A stretch of 64,000 bases of DNA from Micromussa lordhowensis (Eukaryota; Cnidaria; Anthozoa; Scleractinia; Lobophylliidae), in contig OZ026600.1 of NCBI GenBank assembly GCA_964020085.1, positions 17,923,343 through 17,987,342 of the forward strand, written 5' to 3'. Below are positions 11,476 to 23,996 of the stretch, piece by piece; position 1 is the stretch's first letter, and each line of letters starts with the position of its first letter. The position numbers and the translations under genes are program-made. Under the pieces are notes generated by a model. That model ran no database searches, had not been told where the DNA came from, and was given only the letters and a program-made list of their open reading frames with translations.

Positions 11476-12018
11476 GTTTGGAATCTATCATCGTTGCGAT
11501 GACCGATTGGGCGTCTTAGTGAGGGAGCAAGATTCAAGGATTCACTCATTACCGACCAAGTGTCGCAATGTTGTTTGTTTTTTGTTTTCGTTGTGTTGGC
11601 ATGTCGTATAGTTTTTCTTTGTTAGATATTGTTTTTGTTGGGGAGGAGGAGGCTATAACCATTGCACTACCTACTGGGTTACGCAGAAATAAGGGAGCAA
11701 GCTTGTATAACATGGCTATTACCTGGCTCAACATTGCATCGCAGCTGTGCTATTCATATCTTCCTTGCGATAATTTACCACCATAATAGACAAGGGAGCG
11801 CATTTTCTAAATCCCGCCGAGGTCACAGCAATTTTTCTATGGCTTTATGTGGTCACCCATTTCCTATCTTAACAAGACTGACACCCCTCGAGATCATTGC
11901 TTACTTCCATCAATACATAATATTTTAGAGTCAATGAGCTAATTTGCAGCTTGTAAAAGTAAGTTTATACAAAGATAATTACTCCCTGAACTTTAGATTG
12001 TTGCCACACGTTCCTTAC

Positions 12019-12318
12019 CTCCTTCTCCAGTCGTGATAGTTTGGATTTCAGTGGAATAAGTAACATTCTCGACGCCTCCCGTGAACGCAATTACTTGGAA
12101 TTCATACATTCGGTGTGGCTTTAACAGCTCCCTTACAAAATAATATCGATCGTACAAAGACTTGACTCTGAACAGAACGGACATATTAGTGTTTTTCTCG
12201 GTGAACATAACCATAAAGTGAGTAATGGATACATTGAGAGGAAAATCTGTCCACTCCACCCTCGCTGACGATGACATAATGTTTAGAACTGACACATTCC
12301 ATGATGAAAGGTCCATAT
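12019..12318 (-). CDS. Gene B exon 10: FN3-B
   Basis: The FN3 domain starts DMDLSSWNVSVLNIMSSSA and has the core Trp in RVEWTDFP. It has KPHRMYEFQVIAFTGG and ends ITTGEGG with donor gtaagg. It has 100 codons, phase 1-1. Confidence 0.88.
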
Positions 12319-12602
12319 CTGTCAGAAAAGAATAGGTAATTAATAAGACACCTGCAAGCCAAGCAGATCAATTATTGCGAGAAGAATGCTATCTGGGAAC
12401 TCCGTGATCTACTCAGCCATGGTGTTAACCTTCTCAAAGTATGATCTCCAGATTGGAAAATTCTTAGAAGTCAGAGGCAAATTCAAAGCTTTCATAATTC
12501 GTAATTCTGTTGACAAACTCGTTAATCCCTTACCACGTATGGAATCTAGTGCTACTCTTTACCTATAGAATAGATAGATAGAATGATTGATTTGTTTGAT
12601 AC

Positions 12603-12799
12603 CTATCAAGGGTTTGTCAAGTCCAAGATACCAGATTGAAAAGCCACTTGAAGAGATATAGCCCTCCGTATATTGAAGTGCTAATTCTGATTGGTCGCCG
12701 TAAACAACAAGAGAAAAAGGCCCTTTGTAGTTGCATAATAAGGTGTCATTATTGAGCTGGGCGTCTTCTCCAGTCGCCACGCGAAGCCAGTTATTTGAT
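12603..12799 (-). CDS. Gene B exon 9: CUB1 second half
   Basis: The exon enters in phase 2 and encodes RSNNWLRVATGEDAQLNNDT, then LLCNYKGPFSLVVYGDQSELALQY and GFSIWYLGL. It ends in phase 1 at gtatca. With exon 8 it totals 384 nt. A SND/SNN start and LLC strand are shared with gene A exon 5. Confidence 0.87.
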
Positions 12800-12975
12800 C
12801 TGGTTGGAACAAAAAAGTTATCACGGTTACATAGGTAGGTTTTAGTCTGCGTTTCAACCTATTGGCCATCCGCTCAGTAGATATCTCCGGTTACTGCATG
12901 TAGCATGAAGGGACTAGGAGTAATTTTATTCCTTCCTGGATGAATATAGGCACTCAGTGACAAGACGAAGCTCAC

Positions 12976-13162
12976 CTGCAATAAGGGCCATTTCCATATA
13001 CATTAAAGGAATTGAAATTTATCCATATCGCTTTGACAGCGCTCCCTCCAAGTTGCGGCTCAATTGTCCAGTGGCAGTAATGATATCCTCGAAAGGAACA
13101 TGGGTGATTAGGGCTGTATAGCGAACCGTTTTTCGCAGTCAACGTACGTCGTGGTTCGCAAG
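12976..13162 (-). CDS. Gene B exon 8: CUB1 first half
   Basis: The exon encodes ACEPRRTLTAKNGSLYSPNH, then PCSFRGYHYCHWTIEPQLGG and AIWINFNSFNVYGNGPYC. It ends TGC AG in phase 2 before gtgagc. It is a good CUB N-terminal half with the extra Cys typical of CUB1. Confidence 0.87.
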
Positions 13163-13756
13163 CTAAAAAAAAATCAACATTGCAGCTTCTATTTTATCAG
13201 CTGGGCACACCGTTATCCAAGAGCAAGCGTTTTCAACAGGCCATTTTCGAGCTAGCTTTTGCCTGTGTGTGAAAAATAAAAGGGCTCGTCCTGCGAAACC
13301 ATTCCTATGAAAACATGTTCCGCCTAGAGGTCCATTCTCATGTTAATCGAACTCAAGGTAATGGAATGGAAATGGAAATGGCCAATAACTTTGAGCCATG
13401 AAAATTAGTGTAATCACATATACAAATCCCTGCACGTCCTCTCCCGTGGACAATTTTAGTTCAAGGTATCAGTGCCCCCCTTCAACGACCAACCTGTTTT
13501 GACAGGCTGAGTATTACGCTTTTCAAAGGTATGTTGGGAGAGAGAGGGAGAAAAATAGGAAACGAAAACTGATATTAATGCCGATATACCTTTGGCTTGT
13601 AATTATGCAACATTTGTTTTCCAATTTGGTCTTAGGCTAGCAATTTAAGGGAAATTCATGCGTTCTAGCACTTAAAACTACCTTAACACAGTTAATTTTC
13701 TGACTCCCGGTGTAGTTAAATTAAACAAATCACGACGCCTACGAATGGGCACTTAC

Positions 13757-14053
13757 TGGTAAACACGTATTCCGAATCATATGGTCCAGTTCCTTTAGAC
13801 GTAAACCCAGCGACCCGTATTCTGTACTTTGTTCCTGGCTGGAGCCCAGTTATGATGTGACTTCTGGTCGATGCACTGACGTTGACCTGACCGGATGATT
13901 TTGGGATTCTATAGCACGAAGTTTCGTACCAAATGTTATAGCCAAGAAGTTTGCCATTTTGATATTTTTCTTCAATTGGATATATTGAGATATTGATGCT
14001 GTCAACTCCCGGATGTTTCTTGTTGACGTACACGTAAGGACGTCTACTGGGTA
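13757..14053 (-). CDS. Gene B exon 7: FN3-A
   Basis: The FN3 domain starts VPSRRPYVYVNKKHPGVDSI and has NGKLLGYNIWYETSCYRIP and LQPGTKYRIRVAGFTSKGTGPY. It ends FTS with donor gtaagt. The acceptor is chosen at tcgtag because it keeps the phase and the VPS start shared by FN3-A copies. It has 99 codons. Confidence 0.86.
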
Positions 14054-15209
14054 CTACGACGAAGAGAGAGAAAAACAAAACACAACTTGACGGTAAAAAA
14101 AAAACATTTTTAACGGTAGTAGTAGCAAAAAGGGTATTTGTATATTTTTGGTAGCTTTTTGAAAGCAAAATTAATTTATTCTTGCACTGGGACATATTAG
14201 CGGGACTAGCCTATAGCGATACTCGCTGTTTACAAATTTTGCCAACCACTGAACAAAAGAATTCTTTGTTTTGACAGCCAATAAATCTCTGGTTGGCACA
14301 TTAATGACAATAGGTGACGTAATGGTTAGTATCGCTATTGGAGTGTTAGTGCAGAACTGAGCAATTTCGTATTTATTAGCATCACGACGTGGCACAAGTA
14401 CAAAATGCTATTGTTTGCACGAATTGGGATTCCTTGCGATTAGGTTATAAAGACTTCTGTAGCACGAAAGTTAAAGAATTGACTTCTCTGCAAATCAGTC
14501 TGTATGGTATATCTTTAAGCTGATTTATTATCTCTTAAGTTGGGGTAATACTGACAAAAAGAATAATTGAGGTGGGAGACGTTAATTAAGCAAACGATTC
14601 ACTGTCCAGACAATAACAGTTTTTCTGCTGCCTCTTGGTGAATGTTTAACCTGTGTTAACAATGTATGGCAAGGGCATTCCTATAGAGGGTGCAACAAAT
14701 TAGCATTACGGGCACACAACAAGCGAATACCTCTGCTATGGGGTTTTGGATTCGTCAGCTCACAAGCAGAAGTAGTCAGTTGAATTCTGTCTTCACTTTT
14801 TTCACACCTCTCATTCTTATCCTGGTCATATTCTTTTGCTTAAGAGACAGTGGAGTTTTTGTCCTCTTTTCTGCTGGGTAGGGTCTTAATAACAGTAATG
14901 TGTAATTTGGATTGGATCGAAATTGTTTTTGAAGCAGCTATGTGGCCAGCCACATCGTCAAAGTTTGTCCAATCAGACGAAATGTTTGCATTTCGTCGAT
15001 CACCGTTCCCAGCAAACAAAGCAAGCCCTAGCAATAGTGTTCATTCAGTTGTGTTATTATATGGCTAGCTCTGTGAGCGGGCAAGATGAAAATCCTGGCG
15101 CTGTGATTGGCTACCCGATCGGGCAAGATGGAGCTATCTTGCCCGCTCGGGACTACCCGCCTCGTCCCGCAAGAAACATTTCCCCGAAAGCCATATAATA
15201 AATCCTGTA

Positions 15210-15357
15210 TTGACCAAGCTTGTTCGATCAAGATGGCTTGATATTGGCCTCGTTCTTTTTTTTGCGTGTTTATGGACCACGACTCCGTCTCTGTCCATAA
15301 ACACCCAAAAAAGGAACTCGGCCAATATCCAACCATCTTGACCTCACACTTGGTCAA
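15210..15357. repeat. Hairpin MITE
   Basis: ttgaccaagcttg...caagatgg at the left and ccatcttgacctcacacttggtcaa at the right form imperfect arms, with gtgtttatgga / tccataaacac in the middle. Confidence 0.7.
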
Positions 15358-15483
15358 TAACCCATACATATTGCTCTTGTAGAGAGGCCGTATGAATGTC
15401 TTTTTGATAGACTGAACACAACAAACCATCGGGTATGTTTGTTTGCATCACGTGTTTCGTCTTGCTTAACTTTTCACACTTAC

Positions 15484-15762
15484 CACCTTCCATCAATAAT
15501 TCTGAACTCCTGTATAATTGTCCTAGTACATCCAGAACAGCAGCGAAGAGACGATACTCAGTGCCACCTTCAAGTCCGCCTATCGTTATGGACGTGACGT
15601 TTGGGTAAACAATGTCCCCTGCTATCTCTTTACCATCGGTAGTTTCTGCTATTGCAACATAAGCCCGAACCTGGTTTCCGAGAACTAACTTTGGCCATTG
15701 AAAGGTTATACTCGATTTTGAGACATTTACGACGGTAACATTCCATCCATCCACCTGCGGTG
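15484..15762 (-). CDS. Gene B exon 6: FN3-D
   Basis: The FN3 domain starts APQVDGWNVTVVNVSKSSI and has FQWPKLVLGNQVRAYVAIAE and LEGGTEYRLFAAVLDV. It ends LLMEGG with donor gtaagt. It has 93 codons, phase 1-1, and lacks the His/Asp loop of gene A. Confidence 0.87.
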
Positions 15763-15911
15763 CTGTAAGTAATATTGAAAGGCATTTGTAACTTAACTAT
15801 CAAATATCTGCCATCTATGGCTGATCAAGGGCAGTGGAACTTGGATAGTTGTGGTAATCCTTATGCACATGCAAATCACGTGACAACGATCACACCACTC
15901 CATCTAACGCT

Positions 15912-16050
15912 TAGCCTGCGTGGCAGGCGCTAGAAAGGGGAAGGGAGGGGGAAAAATTGGGCGCGCGCAGAAAATGACCCTCCTTTCCACCATCCCGCCT
16001 CCCCGCGTCGCCGCCTCCTCTGCCGTTTCTAGCGCCCGCCACGCAGGCTA
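15912..16050. repeat. GC-rich MITE with 25-bp inverted repeats
   Basis: tagcctgcgtggcaggcgct at 15912 and agcgcccgccacgcaggcta ending 16050 pair with one mismatch. The inside is G-rich then C-rich, unlike the AT-rich surroundings. Confidence 0.75.
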
Positions 16051-16804
16051 TGTAACGCGCACGCTTAATTGCACTTGTAGTTGGTGTTCGGTTAGCTCTT
16101 TGTGATTTCGACCAATCACTTAGTTTTACCCATTTTGTCTTCCTACTCACTAGTTATTGCAAATGCCTCCTTGAAAGATAATTCAAATTAAAAAATAGTC
16201 ACACGAGTTCATATTGCTAAAGGACTACGGATAACAGACTCAAACCATGCTTTGTATACAAATAATGAGCTTATAATTGGATATGAATTTAAAAAACTAC
16301 TGTAGTTTTTCTTTTTTTAAACAGAATATCTGACCGTAGGGAAAGTTTGCGAAAAATACTTCTGTGCGAATGCCCTGACTAGCGAGAAAGTCCATCACTT
16401 TCTCCATGGATATCGACACACACGAAACGCAAGAATCGTAATTCTCGGCTGCGACGTGACCAATACTTTTGCTTCTCGCGTGCTCTCTAAACCCTTGCTT
16501 GTATCCATAACTGCAGCATAGATGCATGTAATTGCTTTAACAATTTTTTTTTAAGTTGTTCTGGCTTGTGAAAGTTGTCAACGTTACTTACACAGGTAGC
16601 CTGACCAAAACAAATCACATTCCCCTTGTTAAACTATGCGCATGGATAGATTTATTACTAAGCCAAATGGGCACAACTTGTTAAAAAAAATTATAAATGT
16701 TATGCTCTTTAGTAGTGGAGCCGTGAGTTGATGATCATCCAAGAATAGCAAGCCGTCAAACAATGGACTTTTCGCGGTGGGGCGGCCATTTTGAATTATT
16801 GTGT

Positions 16805-16884
16805 TTCAAATAGCTATTATGAGATGCTTAGGGGCAAATTAGTATGGATTTGCCCCCCAAGCATCCCACAATAGCTATTTCGAA
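16805..16884. repeat. Hairpin MITE
   Basis: caaatagctattatgagatg at 16807 pairs with catcccacaatagctatttcg near 16862, around atttgccccc / ggggcaaat. It lies just downstream of the donor of gene B exon 5. Confidence 0.75.
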
Positions 16885-16980
16885 CAGTAGAATTCAAAAT
16901 TAAATAGCCGCCGTATAGCCAAAAAGGTCCAAATATAAACAATTCCTGGAGACATCTACGGCGGTATTGGAATTCTTTAC

Positions 16981-17156
16981 CTTTGTCAATACTGCCGTTA
17001 AGTATGGCATATCGGGCAGTAAAGGTATCATACTTGTTCCTCGCTTGAACTTCGACAGAGACATTCAGGGTTGAAGTGAGAAACGCCCCTTCAATAGGTC
17101 CACAGTAGTTGTTCAAAAGCCTCTTACCATAGCCATCCTTAACGTGTACACTAAAA
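16981..17156 (-). CDS. Gene B exon 5: CUB2 second half
   Basis: The exon enters in phase 2 (AG|T) and encodes SFSVHVKDGYGKRLLNNYCG, then EGAFLTSTLNVSVEVQARNKYDTFTARY. It ends in phase 1 at gtaaag. With exon 4 it totals 330 nt. A MITE hairpin lies within about 100 bp downstream. Confidence 0.8.
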
Positions 17157-17959
17157 CTGGAAAATGAAAAAAAAAATGAAATTGTACAATTAACTTGTTG
17201 ATATTGAACGAATTTCACCTGAATACCTTAAAGGTTTCACTTATTAAATAGCGTTTGAAGCTCGAATAATGTCGACTAGGCCTTGTAGCTCATCTCAGTC
17301 GTCTCCAGCTGCCATTTCGTTGGTACGTCTGTTGCAATTGTACCTCTAGCTTTCTGGCTCGGTTGTTTGAGCGGGGAGCTGTTAACATGTGTCCATCCGC
17401 ACAAGGATGTCAACATTAGTTCGATTCTATCACGGATGTCAACAAATCCCTTCTACACCTAATTCTGATTTTAATAAAAAGTACCTGCAAACCAGCAAAT
17501 TCGACTGTCTGTCGGCTAACGAAAAATGTCCATACCATACGAAATTAAACCCCTTCTGCATCTTCTCAGCGAAACAGCAGATCGTTGATTTAATAGACGA
17601 CATAACAGCTAGTTTTGATTCTCGGCATAAAAAGTGACCTGCTCCGAATGCTTGTGAAGTTTCTAAGGGTGAATAAAGTTTAGTACATTCATGGCTAAGC
17701 CCACCGTTTGCACTTGTAACATGGAATTGATGATAAAGATATTTTTGCAAAATAAACAAAAATTCGCCTAGTGCGGTAGGGGCCTATGTTCGAACAATTT
17801 CAAAATGATAATTTTACATCACAGCAATATATTTTGTCATTTTTTTTTCCGTAACTGAGAAGTGCAACGAAGACTCAATACAAGTACTAAGACCATAGTA
17901 AACGTGCACTCACGAGATAATCAACAAGTTAAATAATAGTGACTCGATCCTCATCTTAC

Positions 17960-18113
17960 CTACAAACATAACTTGGATCAATAACAAGAATCACGTGATC
18001 ACCATTCATTTCAGAGATGTCGCCAATGTTCCATTGACACTCTGTCTCAGTTATTTTGTCGCCCCTTTGGAAGGAGAGTTCTCCAAGTGGTTCCTTCACT
18101 AGACCACCGCATT
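17960..18113 (-). CDS. Gene B exon 4: CUB2 first half
   Basis: The exon encodes ECGGLVKEPLGELSFQRGDK, then TETECQWNIGDISEMNGDHVILVIDPS, and ends TGT AG in phase 2 before gtaaga. It is CUB by Cys-Gly-Gly, the C-x-W strand and the following hydrophobic strand, though diverged from the gene A CUB2 copies. Confidence 0.8.
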
Positions 18114-18320
18114 CTGAGTAATAAGAAGTTATGGTAAGTTGATAACTTGAACTTCGGTCCCTTTTTGTATTGATGGAACTGTTTTCATTATGAATAACTT
18201 GGAAAAGTCGGATTTTATTTTTAGTGATGGAAACCTGAAAATGGTGATCTATTTTTTGTTTAAAGCAGGTAAGTTTCTAACGAAAGTGTGGTGCTGCGTC
18301 GGTGGGGAGTATTACAAGAT

Positions 18321-18505
18321 AATTTGGATTTATCAACTGAGTTGATAATGTCAACGTTTCGAGCATAAGCCCTTTGTCGGAGCGAATCCTTTTCAGTAGT
18401 GTCTCTCGATTCGCTCCGACGAAGGGCTAACGCTCGAAACGTCAGCTTTTGAATCTCTTTACGGTGGCCAATTCACATTATCAACTCAGTTGATAAAACC
18501 AAATT
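18321..18505. repeat. Inverted-repeat segment resembling a Penelope-like element end
   Basis: tatcaactgagttgataatg and cattatcaactcagttgata are at the ends. Inside, tcggagcgaatc / gattcgctccga and gccctttgtc / gacgaagggc pair. The cgaagggctaacgctcgaaa block is a common coral repeat motif that I associate with retroelement termini. It is in the intron upstream of CUB2 in gene B. Confidence 0.55.
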
Positions 18506-18555
18506 ATTTTTGTTTAACATTACTATATAAGTGCATTGAAGTAGCAAAAGGGTTG

Positions 18556-18575
18556 GGAGGGGGGGGGGGGGGGTA
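18556..18575. repeat. Poly-G run
   Basis: This is a G homopolymer of about 15 bases. Its length may be unreliable in assembly. Confidence 0.7.
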
Positions 18576-19325
18576 CGTGCATTTTGAAGCTATATGAGAG
18601 CGTTTTATGTATAATAAATACACATGAAAAAATTACTCGATTCTGATTGGCTGAGAGCAGTGCAGCTCAAGTGTAACACCAGTGCAAAAAGTGTAACACC
18701 GGTGCAAAAAGTGTCACACCAGTGCAAATTACACATCGTAATTCTGGGTAATGATTGGCAGAAAGACAATGAGAAATTTTGTAGGCCAACGATATCATGT
18801 AAAGCAGTGACAAAAGTTTTGTACGGAAACTGTGAAAAAAGTTTTCTGGAATGCGAAAAAAATGGCTTCAAGACACATCTTCCGGCAATTTTTCTGCGCG
18901 AATTTTTTCATGTTTGTATTATTAATAAGTATTAATTTGCACTTGTGAGTTTTTCAAAAACTCACTCGTGCAAATTAATTCCAAATTGATGTCGAAACCG
19001 TATGATTACCTATACTAATGAGTGATACAAGCACTAGGTTGTGATTTAACGCTGAAAAAAGTTTGGCAGAATGTTCTCAAATTTCGCTGACCGGCATTTG
19101 AAAAATCACTTAAAACTAATTACAGTTTTCAGTCCCTAATCTCGGGTCTGTACGATAATTTAATCTTCGCAGAAGAAACTAAATCTTAAGATTTGACTAA
19201 AAATGAAACAAACTAGTCATACGGTTCCTTTAGCATTTAATTGTACTGTATTGAAGGCTCGATACGGAAACATGGATCCTTTTAGGGAGCGGACAGACAT
19301 TATATTATCCCATAACTACACCTAC

Positions 19326-19646
19326 CTGCCTTTACCAACGGCCCGCAAGTAATCCCTACATCTTGATAGTGGTCGCAGTAAGGATTGTAAACACCAGTCT
19401 TAGAGCAGTCGAGTAGTGACGTCTCGTTTCCTTGACAGTCATATTTTTCGGATAAAATGGACCCATTGCCCATACCAAATTCTCCATAATACAATTGGTA
19501 AATCATAGGAAGGCCAAGCTGATTACACAATAATTGACCCTGTTTATAACCGAACGTGCTGCCGCAGACGGTCGCCCAAGAGCCATTGATGTAGATCTCC
19601 ACCCTTCCTTGACTGGGAACACCTCCGTCGACTAAACGAGCGTCGC
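19326..19646 (-). CDS. Gene B exon 3: SRCR domain
   Basis: This is a scavenger receptor cysteine-rich domain of 107 codons in one exon. DARLVDGGVPSQGRVEIYIN, GSWATVCGSTFGYKQGQLLC and NQLGLP match the family's RLV-G-x-x-x-x-GRVEV, G-x-W-x-TVC and VC-x-x-LG motifs. YDCQGNETSLLDCSK, PYCDHYQDVGITC give the C-terminal half. Six cysteines are visible. SRCR domains bind ligands on many animal surface and secreted proteins. The acceptor is ttatag and the donor gtaggt, phase 1-1. Confidence 0.88.
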
Positions 19647-21075
19647 CTATAAAGAGAGTTAATGTGTAGTCTCAGCCACAGCACGCAACATACGATTGTT
19701 AACAATTACTTGTTAACAATTGTCAGTTGATTGTTGATGGTGGTTTCGTCTGTCAATTTTTTTTAGTTTTGTTTTTTCACGTCCGTTTTTGTCCGTTCGT
19801 CTGTTCTTCGTTTTGCTAAGATGCTATTTGATTCGATCTATTTGTTTAACAGAACGATTGCAAAATCTGCCAAATAATAAATTATTTGTACCACCCTCTA
19901 TTAAAATCAGCTCGCGATAATATAATATAAACAAAATTATAATAAACTTATATATCCATACATCAAGTACTATTTTGGAGTTACTTATGTTTAATTTTTG
20001 ACTGATCATAAGTAGAAGTTGATTTATAGGGGGGGGGGGGGGGGAAGTAGACAAAAACTGGCTGTAATGCACTTCTATTGTTTAGAAAACTGTGTCCGAA
20101 ATGGCCACCTTTTGTTTAATTACTTGTCAAGATCGTTATTGCGTGGTTTGTGGAAAGCAACCAATATAGCTTTTCCGCATAAAGAACCTTACAAATGCAA
20201 ATATGCAATTCATGACCTTTTAATGCATCTAAATGAGATGGCTATTGCGTCTTTTTCAAGAAAGAGTCGTAAGTTGAAGCACATTATGAAACCAGATAAA
20301 TTTTAAAAGCAAATTGTTGTTCCTCAGGCATAGAAGATCTTTACAAAATCGTTGTAATAAGACTAACGATTCGATCCAATGCTCTTTATTAATCACATGA
20401 TAGCTTTGTCGAGACTGTTTCTTCTTCGCTACAGGTCTTGGAATATATGGCGTTCAGTCACTGAGAAATATGCGCAATTCTAGGTCAGTTCTTTACAGGC
20501 CGTTAAAATCGAAAGGGCGGGAAATTTACATGTCTAATGTTATAATGGTGCATTTGCATCTGCAAGGTTGTGGTGCAGAAAGAGTCTGATCAATCAATCA
20601 GTCAATCACAAAATCAATGGAATAGGACAGTTGCAGGAGCGCGAGTAGCGAACTGCTCGTAGCAAACTGATCGAAGCCAAACCAGAAATCCTTTAAGCCC
20701 CCAGCGTGATCAATCGAATCGAAATTGTTCCAACGGAATCGATCAAACTCGAACCATGAATCACATCTGGTTATTTAGTGTTAAACAAAAATAGTTTGGG
20801 CTTCCAAACCGTTTAGTCAACGACTGTGTGACCACGTTCGACGAACAGTTTCCGACCTAATCTGCCAATCGGGTGTTAAGTTAAATGAGTTTGTACTATA
20901 GATAAAAACGTTTTCATTATGGACAGTTTTTTTTTAGTTTAAAGAATTGGAAGTGCAGCTTAATGAACTTAATTCGAGAGAAGTGCTATGAGGTCATAGT
21001 AAGTAAGATAGAAGTCTCGAAAATAGTTGAATAAGCATCCAAATATAAATTCTTCTAAGTTTAAGTCTTAGGTAC
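19647..21075. other. Intron between gene B exons 2 and 3
   Basis: It contains a G homopolymer at about 20030-20043. Otherwise there are short chance ORFs and nothing recognisable. Confidence 0.4.
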
Positions 21076-21111
21076 CATGATTTGGATCCGCCAACACCGA
21101 GACCACTGCCC
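21076..21111 (-). CDS. Gene B exon 2: 36-nt linker
   Basis: This short symmetric exon lies between ttttcag and gtacct. Joined to exon 1 it reads WFYEGAVVSVLADPNH and so completes the signal peptide and cleavage region, then runs in frame into the SRCR exon (GDARLVDGG). It is analogous in size and place to gene A exon 2. The call rests on splice sites and frame alone. Confidence 0.6.
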
Positions 21112-23156
21112 CTGAAAAATAAAGAAAACATAATGTTTAATGCATGAAACCAGGACTGCTTGAGATCAATAATTAATATACATGCAAGAACAGTATAATG
21201 CAAGTTTGATCCAACCTCAACTGTTCACGATGGCTCAATCTCCTAGTCCCAGTAAAAGAGTCAAAACTAGTAGAAAATACGTCGGATGTTTTACAAATAT
21301 CAACGGTCTAGATAAAATGCCATATGGCTGTTGAAATCTGCATTCGCATATGGAGTTTTGGTTCGGTATTGTGGCCATAAAAATGCAACTCCAACATACC
21401 ATCTTTACCTGCCAGTTGGTCTAACAAAATTTGGAAAATCTTATGCATCTGAGATGTTCCAAGAAGTCAGTTGGAAATTCCTGATCCCATGCCACGCTTA
21501 TGAAAAGATTATTAAAATGAATTAGGCTGGGCAAACAGGCTGGTTAGATCCTGCTTCTCGCATTCTGCTACATGTATTCGGCCTCCCGTACATTGAACCT
21601 TTGGACGGGAGTGTTGGGGCTTTGGTTTTGCGGATTTGGTTTTTTGCTGTTTTCGGACTTAACATTGCGGGTTGTCGGTTTTGGTGTCTTGTGCGGTTTG
21701 CAGGTTTTCTCGAATTTAGTCTTTGGTTTTCGGGTTTTGTCAACAATAATGGTGGTTTTTTCGGATTTTTATGTCCAAAGCATTTTACAATTTTTTTATG
21801 GTTTTGCCAAGGAAGCTACACCCTGCAGCCGCGCTAAAGCTGTATCTCCAAGAGACCTCTTAAATAGCCCTCTACCCAGACTTTCTTTTTGAGGAATGCA
21901 CGACAAGTCTAGTCTCTTTGGCAGACGTTGTTTGGGTCGTAACGGCTGCTAAGCAGACTATGAAAAGCTAAAGATAACATCAAATCAAAAGACTATTTCT
22001 CAAATATTACGCGGCTGGGATAATATCTTGTGGACTTTGATCTTAGGCTGTTGGCCATCGAGTAGCTCTATTGCGAGTTGCCTCTCTCCCGTTTTTGTCG
22101 CGGGAATAACACTGCGCTCACTGGCTTCGTTCACGTGGAATAACTTAGAATCCTCGAAGGCCTGTTGTGATCTAACAATGGAAAACATCTTTAAACAGAC
22201 AGGTTCGCTGCTTCATTGCGAAACTGTTGCCATCGGGAACTACGTGACTAATATATTAAATACACAATTAGCGGACGGCCGTTTTTACTTACCCTGAAGA
22301 TGACCTAGTGTCGAAAGCGTTCAGTATTTTTAGTTTTTCACTTTTTTAGCCTTCAGTAGAAATTATTTTAAAACCGCGGTTTTTCGGTTTCTAACACGAC
22401 TCCTCCTTTGTCTTCTGACTCATGCCTTTTGTCGTTGCGTTGTTCGCAAAACTTAGGGGGCTTTGAATCCATGACAATCAAGATAAACATTAGCTGTACT
22501 GTAAATTCATTAACCTTTTGCCTATTTCTTGACCTACAGATTGTCATGGGAGTCTATTTCATTGCAACTGTCGACTGAGTTTGCCGGCAATAAGCCATTG
22601 TCCAAAAATAACGCGGTTTTGACGATGTTTGCAAATAAAAAACTCAGTCTTACAGTTGTCAACGAAAAGCCGCTGGTTAGCTTCGCGTGACCAAGGCGCT
22701 GTGGGATAGATGGACTAAACAGAGAGTACAGTGCGACGGAAAATGACTCCGACTAAATAAAGTTGTATGGGTGGAAGAGCAATAAACGGCTGAAACCTTC
22801 AATAAATTAAAGGAAGTATCGATAGAGCCGAGCGTTTCTGCTTGCACAGTCGGGGTTGCAGTTGACTGTTTTCTTCTTTATCAAACAATTCAGCAACAGC
22901 CCAGTACATGTGTGCTCATGTTAACAACACAAGCGGATTTGGCTGGCCAACATTATTCGAGTTACCGAGAAATGTATACCATATATCTTGACATGAACCT
23001 TAGAGGCTTTTATGTCTATCTTTTCACCATATTACTAACGGGTTACCTGCATGTTAATAAGGATGGTAGTTTCTTTCTTTCAGATGACTTGACTCGAGAT
23101 AATTTTCAATTTTACAACACTTTACAAGTAGTATTAAGACATTTTTCTCCGCTTAC
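21112..23156. other. Intron between gene B exons 1b and 2
   Basis: It contains a gggtttt-rich, strand-asymmetric tract at 21570-21790. A repeat-like segment near 22020-22330 ends tgaagatgacctagtgtcga, wording I associate with dispersed coral retroelement tails. No host exon is recognised. Confidence 0.35.
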
Positions 23157-23211
23157 CTTCGTGAAACCAACAAATTACCAGGCAAACAAACAAAGGCCAA
23201 AGATCCTGCAT
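23157..23211 (-). CDS. Gene B exon 1b: alternative or duplicated signal peptide
   Basis: ATG at 23209-23211 gives MQDLWPLFVCLVICWFHEG and ends GAA G in phase 1 at a gtaagc donor. The DNA around the donor (gcttaccttcgt on the plus strand) is identical to exon 1a and the next 40 bp is similar. This points to a duplicated first exon, either as an alternative promoter and first exon for gene B or as a copy now out of use. It lies on the opposite strand to a longer, probably spurious ORF. Confidence 0.65.
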
Positions 23212-23996
23212 CGCAGAGGAAAACAACAGTTTTTTTTTGCATTTAGTATGGATCTAGTTGCTTGTAATGCACGCTTGATTTCATTTTGCGTCATAAAATA
23301 GTGCTTTTAATAACGGAAACATTCTTGAATAATTGCACAAGTCACAGCTGCGTGCTTAATTGCGAGCACAAATAATGAATAGCCTTCGGGATAACGGTTA
23401 TGTTTTCTCATGGTATTAGGGGGTAGTTTCGGTCAGTTGTTATCCATACACACCTGATTTCAGATTTTCATTCAGTGTAATTATACTCAACTTAAGTCGA
23501 AAAAAATGTTTTCAACTGATCAAAGGTTGTCCTCTCAGTTCCAATTTTAAAATAAGGTTGCGCTAGACTGATTTTTCTCCATAATTAAAAAATGACAATC
23601 ATTCCAACCTGAACACGAACTAGGTAAGTTTTTATGTCAAGTCGATCGACAGTTAACTTCAGTAGAAACTGGCTATGCTGTGTGTTTTCTTTGGCTTTCT
23701 GGGCATCGTTCCCAGCTTACATATTTTTATACAAAAGAGTGCTTTCATCCGTCAAGTGGCTTTATACTATTAGGAGGTATGATAAGTTTCACGCCACATC
23801 TTACCATATCCGCTGCGTCACTCTTTTGAGGGGTTTTGTCTGAACAAGTTTTAAACTACGGCCTATTAATTCGCCAATGCTCCCTTATAATCACCCATTT
23901 ACGGCTGAGTTGTCAAGCCTGGAATAATTCACAGGTGAAGTACGTCAGAGCACGCAAAAAAACTGGGTTTCTTAAAACGCTTTTTTCTGACGCTTG

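Noticed and set aside
15028..15429. 133-codon minus-strand ORF
   Set aside because: It runs through a hairpin MITE and carries no domain; the nearby real exon is 15484-15762.
22912..23301. 129-codon plus-strand ORF
   Set aside because: No recognisable domain, and it overlaps the signal-peptide exon 1b on the other strand, which has splice and paralogue support.
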